Source: Bimuria novae-zelandiae CBS 107.79 (taxonomy: Eukaryota > Ascomycota > Dothideomycetes > Pleosporales > Didymosphaeriaceae). From it: a DNA stretch of 64,000 nt. Below the pieces are notes generated by a model. That model was given only the letters and a program-made list of their open reading frames with translations, did no database searches and was not told where the DNA came from. This document shows positions 34,225-45,635 of the stretch, one piece after another. Where the stretch lies: the NCBI GenBank assembly GCA_010015655.1, contig ML976684.1, positions 269,095-333,094 of the forward strand, in the 5' to 3' direction. Positions within the stretch are counted from its first letter, which is position 1. Every line of letters starts with the position of its first letter. The position numbers and the translations under genes are program-made.

Positions 34225-35955
34225 ATGGACACCGAGAAGGCGAACTACGCGCACAATGAGCTCGACACCGACCAGTCTCACGCCAACATGTCGGCCCGTC
34301 GCTACATTGCCACGCGCATTTCTACACTGAAGCCACCGATGGCTAAAGGTACCTTGACCATCCATACAAACTTCAGTCTAGGCGGCATTTCTGACCTGGA
34401 CTATGTGTAGTAAACAATCCGATCCGCCTTCTGAGGATGCTTAACTTCCAGCAATGGATGTTTTTCCTCGTTGCGTTTTGCGCTTGGTCGTGGGATGCGT
34501 TTGATTTTTTCACTGTCTCGCTGACCGTCGAGGATCTTGCGGAGTCGTTTGGGAAGACGAAGACTGACATTACTTGGGTAAATTTTTTTGACGCTCTTGA
34601 CCAAGTCACAACTGATTTAAGGTCAGGGCATAACGTTGGTACTGATGCTGCGTTCTGTGGGCAGTATCATCTTCGGTTTGGCGGCGGACAGGTGGGGACG
34701 GAAGTGGCCGTTCATCATCAACAACGTCCTCTTCATCGTCTTGGAGCTGGGTACGGGGTTTTGCTCGACGTATGAGAGCTTCCTGGGTGTTAGGGCGCTG
34801 TTTGGCATTGCCATGGGAGGCTTGTACGGTAACGCGGCGGCTACTGGTGAGTCCTACTTAAATCTTTCAGAGACAGTAAGAGCGAACCTACTAACTGCCT
34901 AAACAGCCCTCGAGGACTGTCCAGAAGAAGCTCGCGGTCTCATCTCCGGCATGCTCCAACAAGGCTACGCTTTCGGCTACCTCCTCGCGACCGTCTTCGC
35001 ACGAGCGTTCGTCAACACAGTAGGCCACGGCTGGCGACCCGTAAGTCCCACATCACGCTCCCCTCACACACGTCTACCTTGCTAACATCCCCAGCTCTTT
35101 TGGTTCGGCGCCGGCCCCCCCGTCCTCATCATCCTGTTCCGCCTCTGCCTCCCCGAAACCCAATCCTACCTCGAGCGCAAGCGCGTCCGCGAAGAAACCC
35201 CCAACGCCGCAGCCGCCTTCCTCGCCGAAGGCAAAGTCGCGCTCAAAAAACACTGGCTTCTCCTCATCTACATGGTGCTCCTGATGGCCGGCTTCAATTT
35301 CATGTCGCACGGCAGCCAGGACCTGTACCCCACCATGCTCAAGAACCAGTACAACTTCTCCGCCGACGCCGTCACGGTCACGCAGGTTGTCGCCAACCTA
35401 GGCGCCATCTGCGGCGGCACGATAATCGGGTACTGCAGCTCTATCTTCGGGCGGAGGTTCAGCATTATTTTCATCTGCGTGATTGGCGGCGCACTGCTGT
35501 ATCCGTATACCTACACGTCGAGCACGAAGGTCATGGCTGCCGCGTTCTTCGAGCAGTTTTGCGTGCAGGGCGCGTGGGGCGTCATCCCTATCCACCTCAT
35601 GGAACTCTCCCCGGGTTCTTTTCGCACGTTTGTCGTAGGTACCTCGTATCAGCTCGGCAACCTCGTGAGCTCGGCGTCGAGCACGATTGAGTCAACGATC
35701 GGGGAGCGGTTTCCGCTGCCGCCGAAGGGCAAAGTGACGAGGTACCAGTATGGAAAGGTCATCTGCATTTTTATGGGCGCCGTGTATGTGTATGTTATTC
35801 TACTAACGCTAGTGGGGCCCGAGTTTAGGGGGAGGAGTATGGATGTGCATGCGGATGAGGATGTGGCGGAGGCAGTGGGGTCGAAGGTCGTGAAGGGATA
35901 TGGGGAGGAGGGTGAGAAGGATGTTGGCAGGGGCGAGGGCATTGAGAGGGTCTAA
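34225..35955 (+). CDS. JEN1: JEN1-type monocarboxylate/proton symporter (MFS)
   Basis: Five exons (34225-34348, 34411-34577, 34627-34846, 34907-35040, 35095-35955) with introns of 49-62 bp give 501 residues. The start region reads MDTEKANYAHNE; a cytosolic stretch leads to the first membrane segment FQQWMFFLVAFCAWSWDAFD. The MFS loop motif DRWGRKWPF is present. NFMSHGSQDLYPT (residues 283-295) fits exactly the JEN1 family signature NxxS/THxS/TQDxxxT, which is part of the substrate path. The C-terminus is hydrophilic and acidic. The family moves lactate, pyruvate and related acids across the plasma membrane, with some members preferring dicarboxylates; which applies here cannot be told. All splice sites are GT-AG and preserve the frame. 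Confidence 0.93.
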
Positions 35956-36389
35956 GAGCGTGTGTTTCTGTGAACCCCAGGGGTTTATGAAACTCGGACG
36001 TTGGTGCGGTGCACGTCTTTGGAAACGGCGACGTACCTTGTGTACATACACCCCAAGAAGCTCGGATGCGTGGTTTCCGGTTTTCTGGTAGGGATAAGCA
36101 TACTTTATAGCTGGCTTGTAGTGTGTACAAGCAAAAGGACCACGCGTCTAAGCTTCCTAGAGGGTGTAGGCCAGTGCAGGTCAAAGCTTTATGACTACAG
36201 TTTCAGCTTCTCGTGATGTGTGATTATCGGTCGTAGATGAGTGGGAGTAGGACCGAGAACCAGCCGTGCAGGGGAAACTAGTGAACTGAAACAGAAACAC
36301 CAGAGAATTTGGATTATAAACACGTGTTTTGCAGAGGACATGGTGTGCAAAAATCCGTGACAAGGACAATATGGCTTGTAGAAGAATAT
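35956..36389. other. 3' flank of the JEN1-like gene
   Basis: Normal composition with no gene recognised, up to the TA target site of the transposon at 36392. Confidence 0.6.
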
Positions 36390-37364
36390 TAACGTGTCCG
36401 TGCGCGTGGTGCGCCGGTTCGCGTGATGCGCCACCCTCATCAAAAGTAGCTCACGCAAAATAAGGCTATAGAGCTACTAAGAATTAATACTATTATAAAA
36501 TATTCTAGTAGAGCAGTAAGTTAATAGCTATAATTAATTTACGCTATTTAAATTTATTTAAAAGCTTAATATTGGGGCGACTACGTATAGATTTAGTTAG
36601 GGTAATAGATACGCCCTCTAAGACCTCCCTAACAATTATAGCATTAATAACATGTTTCTAATGCTTTTTACTTTATAGAAATAGCTAAGAAGCCTTTCTC
36701 TTATCCTTTTAGGATAATTATAGAGCTTTTTCTACATTATAGGCAGACTTTTAGGTAGCGCGCTAAGCTGCCTTTTTAATCCTCTCTTTTTTCTTTACCT
36801 TCTTAACTACTTTTCGGATAATACGCTTTTCTTGCTAAATTTTTTCCTTATATAGCTTAGTTATCTTTCTTAGCTTTACTATTTTTACTTTTTAAAGCTA
36901 CTACTACTTATCCTTTTACTTTTTAATAAATTAATAAATACAAGCCTCTCTTACCTTCCTTAGTAATTAAAAGATTACTCTACTATAATATTTTTAACGC
37001 TATTATAGACTTAAATTTAAAATTTTACCCTCCTTTTTACGCCTCTTTTTAATAAATAGTACTAACTTAATTCTATCTATCTTATGCTTAAGTAGGTTAT
37101 TTTCAATAAATAAGTAGTAAAGCGATTAACGAAGCTTATTTATATCTTAATTAACTTAATTTTTAACTACTATTTATATAAGCTTATCGATTTTTCTTTA
37201 GTTATAATTACTAAGTACTGCTAAAGAACTTTTACTTAATTTTTAAAATTTGGTTATTAATAGCTTACGCGTATTAGTAGGGTATTTATATTAAAAGTAA
37301 TATGTGGTTATAAATAAATTAATAATATTTAAGTATAATTTAAATAATAGATTAATAAACAAGG

Positions 37365-37557
37365 TTAAACACGAGGATAGAGAGTCTATCTCTAGTGTTC
37401 CTATATACTAGTCCTAGACCGCTCTCTGGAGAGCAGTCGCATGACTTCGTAAGCGCTGACAATGCGGCAAACGAAGACAGGGATGTCTCCACGTATATGT
37501 GCTGTGACTAAGTACAAAATATTTCGCTGTCCTTACGTTGGATCGTGGATCCTAACA
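37365..37557 (-). repeat. Un-RIPped LTR relic
   Basis: Normal GC content inside RIPped DNA. Read on the minus strand it begins tgttaggatccacgatcc, has a TATA-like agtatatagg and ends near cctcgtgtttaacc. The TGTTAGGATCC start is copia-like. No target duplication was found and the left boundary is approximate; the inner transposon's inverted end that should lie here is missing. Confidence 0.5.
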
Positions 37558-37728
37558 ACTCTACACAATAGTATAGAATGTACATAAATCGTTATAAGAA
37601 ATTATAGTAGGCTAATTTAATTAGAATTTACTTTTACTTCTTTTTTATACGTATGCGAGTTATACCTAGTCTTACTATAGTATTTATAGTGCTACTAAGG
37701 CAATTTACCGTTATTAGCGCGTACCCTA

Positions 37729-37825
<97 letters not shown>

Positions 37826-37835
37826 NNNNNNNNNN

Positions 37836-37931
<96 letters not shown>

Positions 37932-39535
37932 GCGCTGTAAAGTCCTTTAGGATAGCTAGTTACTAGCTATTAGTAGCTATAAAAACTCTTTCTTACTATA
38001 GTTATTTTTTCTTATATAATTTCTATCGCGTAGTGGCCTTATTAGCGGCTTAAAGCTTAGTAATTTACTTTTACACTAACACTAGCTTACATGCTACTAC
38101 TACTATACTTTTTATTATTTTTAAAGGCCTTAACTATACTTATTAGAAAACTATTTAGGTGCCTTTAAATCCTCTCCTTTGCTAGCGTTTATTATACCTT
38201 AAATTCTAAGGTGTTACTAGATATATATAACTACTATATACTATTATATACAGTATAAGGCGAAGGCGTACGTAAACGAACATTAAGCTTTAATATTATT
38301 ACTTTTAAGTTAAGAGAAATAAGATTAGTACCTTAAAAACTTTCTTAAATATTACTTTAAGTAATTATAGCCTTAAAAGTAGTAATAAAGTAAGAGAGGA
38401 ACTTAATTTTAGTAATATATATAATATAGTTACGTAATAGATTCTTAGCTTAGCGTCTATACGCCTTCTTTAATAGTAAGAAATATCCTATATTTAGTGG
38501 CTATAGGAGTTGCGACAAATATAGAGTCATATAAAGAGTAATAATCTTATTATCTTTATAGTATTACTAGAATTTAAGCAAGTTATAGCTCTTATAGCTA
38601 TTAATAATAAGTAGCTAATAATTATTAATAGTATACTTTTTTATATGCGCGTAAAAGTGCTTTAGCTACTATAAAATAAGTTTATTAATTATTTAGCTAT
38701 TCTTAAAGACTATAATAATCTAATTATAAGGTAGATTCTTTTCCTAGTACTAGATAGAGAGGTAGTGCTTGCCCTAGAAGATAGTAAAGGGTAGAATTGC
38801 CTAGCCTATTATATTAACGTCCTAGATAACTATAGTCTACTTTTAGTTACTTTACTATACGCATTTTAGCCTACTTTAACGCTTAAAGCTAGTAATAACT
38901 GCTCTTATTAATATTATACCTATTATAAAGCTAATCTTATTAAAGTTATAGGTATCTTTATCTAGGATACTATACTCGGCTTTAGTGTTAATTATAAGCT
39001 AGAACTAGTCTTATATAACTTTAGGATTCTTATAGAGGGCTCTCTTATAATTATACTTTTAATTAAACTTAACTTAGAGCTCTAGCTAGCGTTTTACAAA
39101 GTTTATAGCCTAGTTTTAGCTAATAGGCTTATAGCGCTACTTAGCTAATAAAGAATTAATTATTTCTTTAATAGTAATATGCTAGGAGAGAAATCCTTAC
39201 GTGTCTATATTAAATATATACTAAATAATTACCTGCTCCTTTATTAGAATAAGATTTATAAAGTTAGGTATATAATTAGGTTAAAAGGTTACTCTAGCGC
39301 GTCTTTATCTTAGTATACTTTTAGTAACGCTATAAACTACTATTGTATATAAAATCAAAAGTAGCGTGTCTCTTTTAATAGCTTAAAGTATAAGCTATAA
39401 TTAGTCCTCTTTTAATTTTAATAACTAGTTTGGTAGTTAAGACATTACGTTATGCTATAAGTAATAGTATATTTTAATACGGTCTTGGTATTTCTAATTA
39501 CTCGCTTGTGCCGGTCACTCGCTTATAGAGTACGT
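37558..39535 (+). mobile_element. Truncated second copy of the 48456-50271 element
   Basis: The right end reads inward as acgtactctataagcgagt and carries the aagcgagt box twice, 17 bp apart. ctctacacaatagta at 37560 matches the reverse complement of the other copy near 50,207-50,221. The left inverted end is lost at the LTR relic. A plus-strand reading (KASNNCSYQYYTYYKAN, then LIKVIGIFI, stop, DTILGF, near 38.9-39.0 kb) is conserved in the other copy, so it was once a protein. It does not look like a DDE transposase. Confidence 0.7.
37727..37930. repeat. (TTA)n microsatellite with an assembly gap
   Basis: About 65 TTA units interrupted by ten N (37826-37835). The true length is unknown. In either frame it gives runs of Leu, Tyr or Ile that are not real protein. 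Confidence 0.95.
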
Positions 39536-40682
39536 TATATTAGGATTTAGTAGTAATATGCCTGTTACCCTACAAGAGCTAAAAATTATTAATTTCTTAA
39601 AAGAGTCCTTTTATACCTTCTAGAATAGAGAGAATAAATCTCCCTTTTTAATAAAAACTAAGCCTTAGCCTGCGTAAAGGTATTTTAAGAGCTTTACTAA
39701 GTAGGCTATTAAGAAAGACTTAAATATTATAACGTTAAGTAGCTAAAGCGTATAAGTTAAATAAGGAGGTAAAATAGTAAGGAGAATTTTATTCTAATTA
39801 TAGTAGTTAATAAAGTCTATAGTATTATAAGATCCGCGTCTATTTAAAATTAAGAATTACTATAATTATTAAGTTTTCTCTTTTATATTGCGATTAAACA
39901 CCTACTTAAGCTAGGCAAGCCTAAAATTAAAATTATTATTTATCTAGCTAGAGGATAATAAGGTAATAAAGACTTTAGAATATCTTACCTTAATATCCTC
40001 TACCTAGCTTAATTAGATGCCCTTATTAGTAGCCTTATAAATAAAGCTTAGTAGTAAAGCTAAATCTATTAGCGTATATACATGCTAGGAGCATAATCTA
40101 TACGTAGTTTCTATTTTTAAGTAATACTCTAACCTCCTTCGTCTCTTATATTTATTTACTAAATATCCTCGTTAATCTGTTAATAATACCGATTAGGACG
40201 TCTTTTTTATTTATATTATAAATATAATAAGGATCTATCTAATATAAATTAATCTTACTATGTAAGAAATTAAAATAGTGGCGATATTTATTCTTTAAAT
40301 TAGCTTTATAGTAATTACTGTCCATGCTAGCTATCTTTTACGAGATAAAATAAATGCTATATTAATTAATAAAGTAGGTAACCTAGCTCTTGCTAACTAG
40401 CTCCTTCACTATTATAGAGGCGAAGTTTTGTATTATTTCTTAAGTAAGAGGTATATCTTTCTCTACAAGTCTTTTAATATATTTTATAAGCTCCTGCTTT
40501 TGCTATGGGGTAAGTTTTTGCTAGTTAGCGTTCTTAACCTCTATAGGGCGCACTAGACCCCTATGCTTTTAGGTTAAAGTAGATTATACAACACCATACT
40601 TAGCAGCAATTTTTCTATATAAGAAGTCCTCTCTAGGTTCTAGCGATGCTAGCTCTGCAATCGCGTCGTTAGTTGGAGCCAT
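39536..40682 (-). pseudogene. Fot1/pogo-type transposase, N-terminal half, RIPped
   Basis: From ATG 40682 the minus strand reads MAPTNDAIAELASLEPREDF, then YRKIAAKYGVV and STLT, a psq-type helix-turn-helix. After further stops it continues with KLTP, YIKRLVEKDIPLT and QNFAS, as in the CENP-B-like DNA-binding region of Fot1 transposases. All breaks are substitutions to TAG or TAA. The DDE half lies beyond the inserted element, below 37.3 kb, and is too mutated to read. Confidence 0.8.
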
Positions 40683-40766
40683 GTTAATGGATTTCTCGCG
40701 TGTTGAACTTTTGTTCGTTTTGATACGCATCACGCGAACCGGCGCATCACGCGCACGGACACGTTA

Positions 40767-41782
40767 GTGCAGCGATACCCTAGGTATCTGCGTTAACGTG
40801 ATGTCGTCGCATATGGCACTCATAGGTCTTCCGTAAAAAAGCGGACACGTCTTAATTCTGCGCACGAGTCGGTTCATTACAACGATCGAGACCTCTTTAT
40901 TTTCGCCTGCGTACTCGACTTTCCTTGTTCACGAAGTCGGTGTTGCGCAGTGCCGAAGTCGGGCGCGTTCCTCCTAGCGTGTTCATGGTGGGGATCCCGC
41001 GCCGAAATTCCTACCTATCCCGGCCCACTCCACGGTGTCCCTGTCACCTCTCTGACCTCAACATTGAAACGCGGAACAATACAATCGACAACAGACTTCT
41101 GATTCGGGATCAGAGTTTTTGTTGATGGCTACCTGCATGTGGTTGTGGAATGGAAAATCGACCCGCCAGCAAGCACAGTGAACATATTTTTACTTTGCCT
41201 CCGCGTTTCCGTCCATTGAAAGTCTTAAGCCACAATACCATTTTTTTAAAGCCCCACTAGTGCATGAGTTTCCGCAGCCTTGGCTCATGCAGTCTCATAA
41301 CCCGGTTACTACCTGTCTGCCAAGTGGCTAGTATTTAGCCGTAATATAAACGCTCTGGAACATAGCCGGGTATATTGGGCTCCCATCTCACATGATTGTC
41401 CCAAACCTTCGAGAAGCCTTCTCCCGCACCCTTCCGGGCCTAGTCCTGGGTGAGATTCTGTATGTGGGATGCAGGGCTGTCTCGGGTAGGGCCAAGCTAG
41501 TCGATCCATATCCTCGACACAGATGATTGGACAATGGCGTTTCGATCTGGCGGGAAATCTCCCCAAATTTAAGGTACAAGACTCTTGGAGCCTGGGGGAG
41601 GAGCCGGATGCATAACCCATATGCAATTGGCACAGAGGCAAGTAAAGTACCTCCCAATCACTACCGTAGTGCCGGTCCGTGGCGTGGCCAAAGGCACAAG
41701 TATAAGTTCGATCGTGCCTCCTTCACATACTCATCATCACGCAATTTTATTGTCGTCGTTCTTCACTCTTTTTCACAATATC
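40767..41782 (+). promoter_or_regulatory. Upstream region of the GH7 gene
   Basis: Un-RIPped DNA between the transposon and the GH7 start codon. A TATA-like gtataagt lies at 41699-41706, about 80 bp before the ATG. ctgggg at 41592-41597 fits the CreA consensus SYGGRG for carbon repression; such short sites are frequent by chance. No other gene is recognised here. Confidence 0.4.
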
Positions 41783-43080
41783 ATGGCGCCCTACACCCTT
41801 GCCGTTGCGGCTCTGCTGGGTCTCGCAGCTGCCCAGTCTCTCGGAACCGCCTCCAAGGAGGTGCACCCTAAGCTTACAACTTGGAAGTGTACCAAGGCGC
41901 GGGGCTGCAAGTCGCAGAGTACCGCCCTCGTGCTTGACTCGGCAACCCACTCGATTCATCAAAAGAACGACACTACCAAAAAATGCGGCAACTGGGGCAG
42001 CGGACCTGACGCAGCTGCATGCCCGGATGAGGCTACATGCGCGAAGAATTGCGTCATAGAGGGCATCTCCAACTACGCTGACTACGGCGTCACGACCAAG
42101 GGCGGTGCTGTCACCATGAAAATGTTCGGCAAGAAAGGCGTGGCTAGCCCTAGAATCTACCTCCTCGCCGCCGACAAACAGAAGTATGAGATGATCAAGT
42201 TGACGGGTCAAGAGTTCACCTTCGACGTCGACGTCTCGAAGCTGCCGTGCGGTATGAATGGTGCGCTGTACATGAGCGAGATGGAAGCTGCAGGTGGCAA
42301 GTCCGCTCTCAACCCGGGAGGTGCAGCCTACGGCACTGGATACTGCGATGCTCAATGCTTCGTTACCCCGTGGCTCAACGGTGTCGTAAGTTCCCAGTCT
42401 CCCATAAAACGATCCTGTCAAGTTCTTACATTCTCCAGGGAAACATCGGTAAAAAGGGTGCATGCTGCAACGAGCTCGATATCTGGGAGGCCAACAAGGT
42501 CGCCACCCAGGTCGCGCCCCACGTCTGCTCTAAAGACGGCATATACGGCTGCACAGGCGAGGAGTGCACCAAGACGGGCGTCTGCGACAAGAACGGATGC
42601 GGCAAAAACCCGTACACCACTGACAAGTCGTACTACAAGCCCGGCGGCAAGGTCGACACCTCGAAGCCCTTCACCGTCGTCACGCAGTTCCCCGCTTCGA
42701 ACGGCACTCTTCAGTCCGTCATCCGGAAGTACGTCCAGAACGGCAAGGTCATCGAGGATGCAGCGTCCACCATCCCCATGGACGATGCGTACTGCACCAA
42801 GAACGGCGCGACCGACTACATGCGCTTGGGCGGCATGAAGGGCATGGGCGGAGCCATGAGCCGGGGGATGGTGCTTGCGATGAGTATCTGGTGGGACGAG
42901 GGCGGCTTCATGAACTGGCTTGACAGCGGAAACGCGGGTCCTTGCAATGCGACTGAGGGCGACCCGAAGGTTATTCGGCAGGTTGAGAAGGCGCCGAGTG
43001 TGGTGTTTAGCCAGATCAAGTGGGGTGAGATTGGCTCGACGTTCTCGGGGAAGAAGAACAACAGGTGGGATAGGGAATAG
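41783..43080 (+). CDS. GH7 endo-beta-1,4-glucanase (Cel7B-like), secreted
   Basis: Exons 41783-42385 and 42439-43080 (intron 53 bp) give 414 residues. MAPYTLAVAALLGLAAAQS is a signal peptide with cleavage expected after the last Ala before QS. GH7 blocks follow: SRIYLL-like SPRIYLL, GQEFTFDVDVSKLPCGMNGA, GTGYCDAQC and the catalytic CCNELDIWEAN with Glu213 (nucleophile), Asp215 and Glu218 (acid/base). ATDYMRLGGMKGMGGAMSRG and MVLAMSIWWDEGG complete the fold. There is no C-terminal linker or cellulose-binding CBM1. The short N-terminal half and NCVIEGISNYADYGVTT point to the endoglucanase side of GH7 rather than a cellobiohydrolase, but this rests on memory. It cleaves cellulose outside the cell. 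Confidence 0.93.
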
Positions 43081-43547
43081 ATGGAGCGCGAGCAGTTGGA
43101 ATGTATATAGACTTCTATTCTCTGTATTTTATTAGGATGTTGCTTGTGGAGCAGTGTCTCCCTGTCGAGGTTATAGAGAATATTCTAGATGGATCGTAAA
43201 TTTACAACCGGCAACAAGTTATGAACGCATATGCTTATTTTTGATCTGTATACCGGGGGGACACTCTTTTTGTTTACACTTTTTGTTTGTAGTGCTTCAC
43301 ACTACCTTTTCGCACCTATCCTCCACATGAATGCACAGCGTGATGTAGCGGAGCAGTTGCACCCTGTGAACACGCGACTTCCGAGGCGTTACTACTTTCC
43401 CTCTAGCGCAAACCCCACCTTTCTGTGACCACTAGCGTGTTCGACGGTTCCTTAATCCTCACAGCTTCCTTCAACCACACCTCGCGAGGGATGACACTGC
43501 ACTGTACGTGCAGCATCAAACGAATCCACTATCACCAGATATCATAT
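43081..43547. other. Intergenic, nothing recognised
   Basis: 3' flank of the GH7 gene and upstream region of the next gene. No supported gene. Confidence 0.6.
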
Positions 43548-45231
43548 ATGGACAGGCAAGGGACTAGCACCCGATCGGCTCGATCCGGACCCTTTCGCTT
43601 CCTGGACCTTCCTCGTGAGTAAATGCCCAAGTACGAAGCGAAGCGGCCTCGGCTGACTTCGTATCTCGACCCCCAGGCGAGCTGCGTGATGAAGTCTACA
43701 AGCTCCTGCTGTGCAATTTCAAGGCCGCCCCGAAACTGTATGTCAACGATGTTGACGACAAGCCCTGCGGTTATTATGTCCGCACTATCCACCCTGCCAT
43801 TCTGCGCGTTAACAAGCAGCTACATCGCGAGGCGTACGGTAAGTGTATTGGGTGTGAAGTGAACATTTTGATTTTCAAAGACATGATTTCCTCTTTGTTT
43901 GGACAAGATTCTCGCTGAGTACTATCCCCCGCTTATGAATACCGATACTAATCTCATACCCGCGGGTGGCAGCTATTATGGTCAAGACCAACCGCTTTAT
44001 CCATTGCAAATTCTATGGACGCTTGCCCTTTGAACAAATGCTTGAGGCAAACACTCAACGCATTATCTGCCACCACACAGATCAGGTAACAGCATTTACG
44101 GGCTATACGATGTCCGTGTCGGTCGCTCCTGAGGGCCTCGCCTGGTTTCACCCCGAGATGCATCAATTCGTTGCCAGAGATAACACCATGGCTGTGCACT
44201 GCATGATTCTAGGCGAGGACTGTGCAGGCCTGACTACGACCTTGAGTGACCTGCATATGCCGAACCATGCAAAGACGCTGGACGTCACTGTCGCTGTGGC
44301 ACCATACCTTGAAGGCAGAATGCTGATGGAAAGAGAGCCGCTTGACCCATTCTTCAACGAATGCGGAACACAAGAGGATCTTCTGGCGCCGTTCCGCAAG
44401 AAGCTGCGCGGGATGCAGAATTTCAAGATTACCGGTGTTGACCCGACGCTCGTAATTGCCGTGAAAGAAGACATCGCAAAAGATGAGTGGACCGATCCAA
44501 AGGCCGTAATCGCAGGTCTCCAGGCCGCCAAACAGCGTGGAAACGACGCTTTCAAAGCCAAGGAACTGCGACTGGCATCTCAGGCATGGGAAGATGCTGT
44601 TAGCGACGTCGAACGCATCCATGGAAGCAGCTCCTGGCGCGGCCTCGTCGCTAAAGGCGACACCGCATTCATCGACGCCGTGGTCGAACTCTACGTCCTG
44701 ATGTGCCTCAACATCACTCACGCTCAGCTCACTGGGACCGAAAACCCCATCCACGGATACCCTCCATCCCACGACAAAATCGCCCATCTACAGCTCGCAG
44801 AACACCAGATCGATCGCATCATGATCGCGCGCAAGCCCAACTGGTGGAGGAAAGACTACGTATGGGACCCTTCGGAAGCGCAGCTGGCCAAAATCTTGTT
44901 CAGACAAGCAATGTGCATGAAGGCCGACGCAATGCTGAACTACGATCCGAGGGTGATGATGGATGCTTTGAGGCAGTTATCATTAGCGCTGCAGATCATG
45001 CCCAACGATCCTGCTATCAAGCGGGAGATAGAAGATGTGGAGCATCGGTATACGCACATGCTGTTACATATGTCGGCAGAGGAGATCGCGGAGAGCAGAG
45101 TATTTGAGGACAGTGATGACGATGACATAGAATTTGTGCTGGACGAGGAGTTGGAGGATGACGACGATGACGACGATGAACAAACAGGTGATTCAGATGA
45201 TGAGTATGCGGATATGCCGGACCTGGTGTAA
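43548..45231 (+). CDS. F-box-like fungal protein with TPR-like region and acidic tail
   Basis: Three exons (43548-43614, 43677-43838, 43973-45231; introns 62 and 134 bp) join in frame to 495 residues. The start is MDRQGTSTRSARSGPFRFLD; FRFLDLPRELRDEVYKLLL spans intron 1 and ILRVNKQLHREAYAIMVKTN spans intron 2, a pattern of fungal F-box-like proteins shared with the gene at 26190-27730. A middle helical part (AAKQRGNDAFKAKELRLASQ) looks like a tetratricopeptide motif. The last 45 residues are almost all Asp/Glu (DDDDIEF, then a nine-residue acidic run). Function is unknown; protein binding is likely. No close homologue is named. Confidence 0.88.
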
Positions 45232-45635
45232 ACCCACCCTGTACGTTGATCCGAGCAAGCAGACGCAATACCACGATTGGTGGTTTCACTAGCGACAGAT
45301 ATTACTGTACGCGTTGTGCTCAAATGGGAAATCTTCTTTTCGGGCGGTCAATGAGCGTTCTGTACTCCAATAAGTTCTTGTCAGATATTTTCTCCTTCGC
45401 AGATAGTGCTTACTCTTTTTCTTGTTGACGATTACCCGAAACTTTGGGCGGGTCACTGCATAGCAGGTTTTCGCGATGGCTGCCTTTGCGACTGTGGCGT
45501 CATGCGGCGTAGCTGTACGCAGGACAACGGAACTACCAACTCGATGTTCTGGACAGCTTTCCCCTTACTTTCAGAGTCTCTATAGACTTCTCAAAACTGC
45601 GGAATATCGACTATGCCGCTAGGAGGTGCAGGGCT
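45232..45635. other. Intergenic, nothing recognised
   Basis: Normal composition; no gene or RNA recognised between the F-box-like gene and the SDR pseudogene. Confidence 0.6.

Larger units (their letters stand above)
36392..40764 (-). mobile_element. Fot1/pogo-type DNA transposon (4373 bp) hosting later insertions
   Basis: Inverted ends acgtgtccgtgcgcgtg(g/a)tg, both flanked by TA (36390-36391 and 40765-40766). Each end has cgcgtg(g/a)tgcgcc twice, 17 bp apart. The transposase is on the minus strand, starting at 40682. The interior is strongly RIPped and enlarged by a second transposon (to 39535), an LTR relic and a TTA microsatellite. It sits between JEN1 and the GH7 gene, ending about 1.0 kb upstream of the GH7 start. 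Its coding part is related to that of the element at 46918. Confidence 0.9.

Noticed and set aside
37653..37940. Open frame of Leu and Tyr runs
   Set aside because: Produced by the TTA microsatellite and an assembly gap; not a protein.
43231..43428. Short plus-strand frame after GH7
   Set aside because: Lies in the 3' flank; hydrophobic by chance, no family signature.
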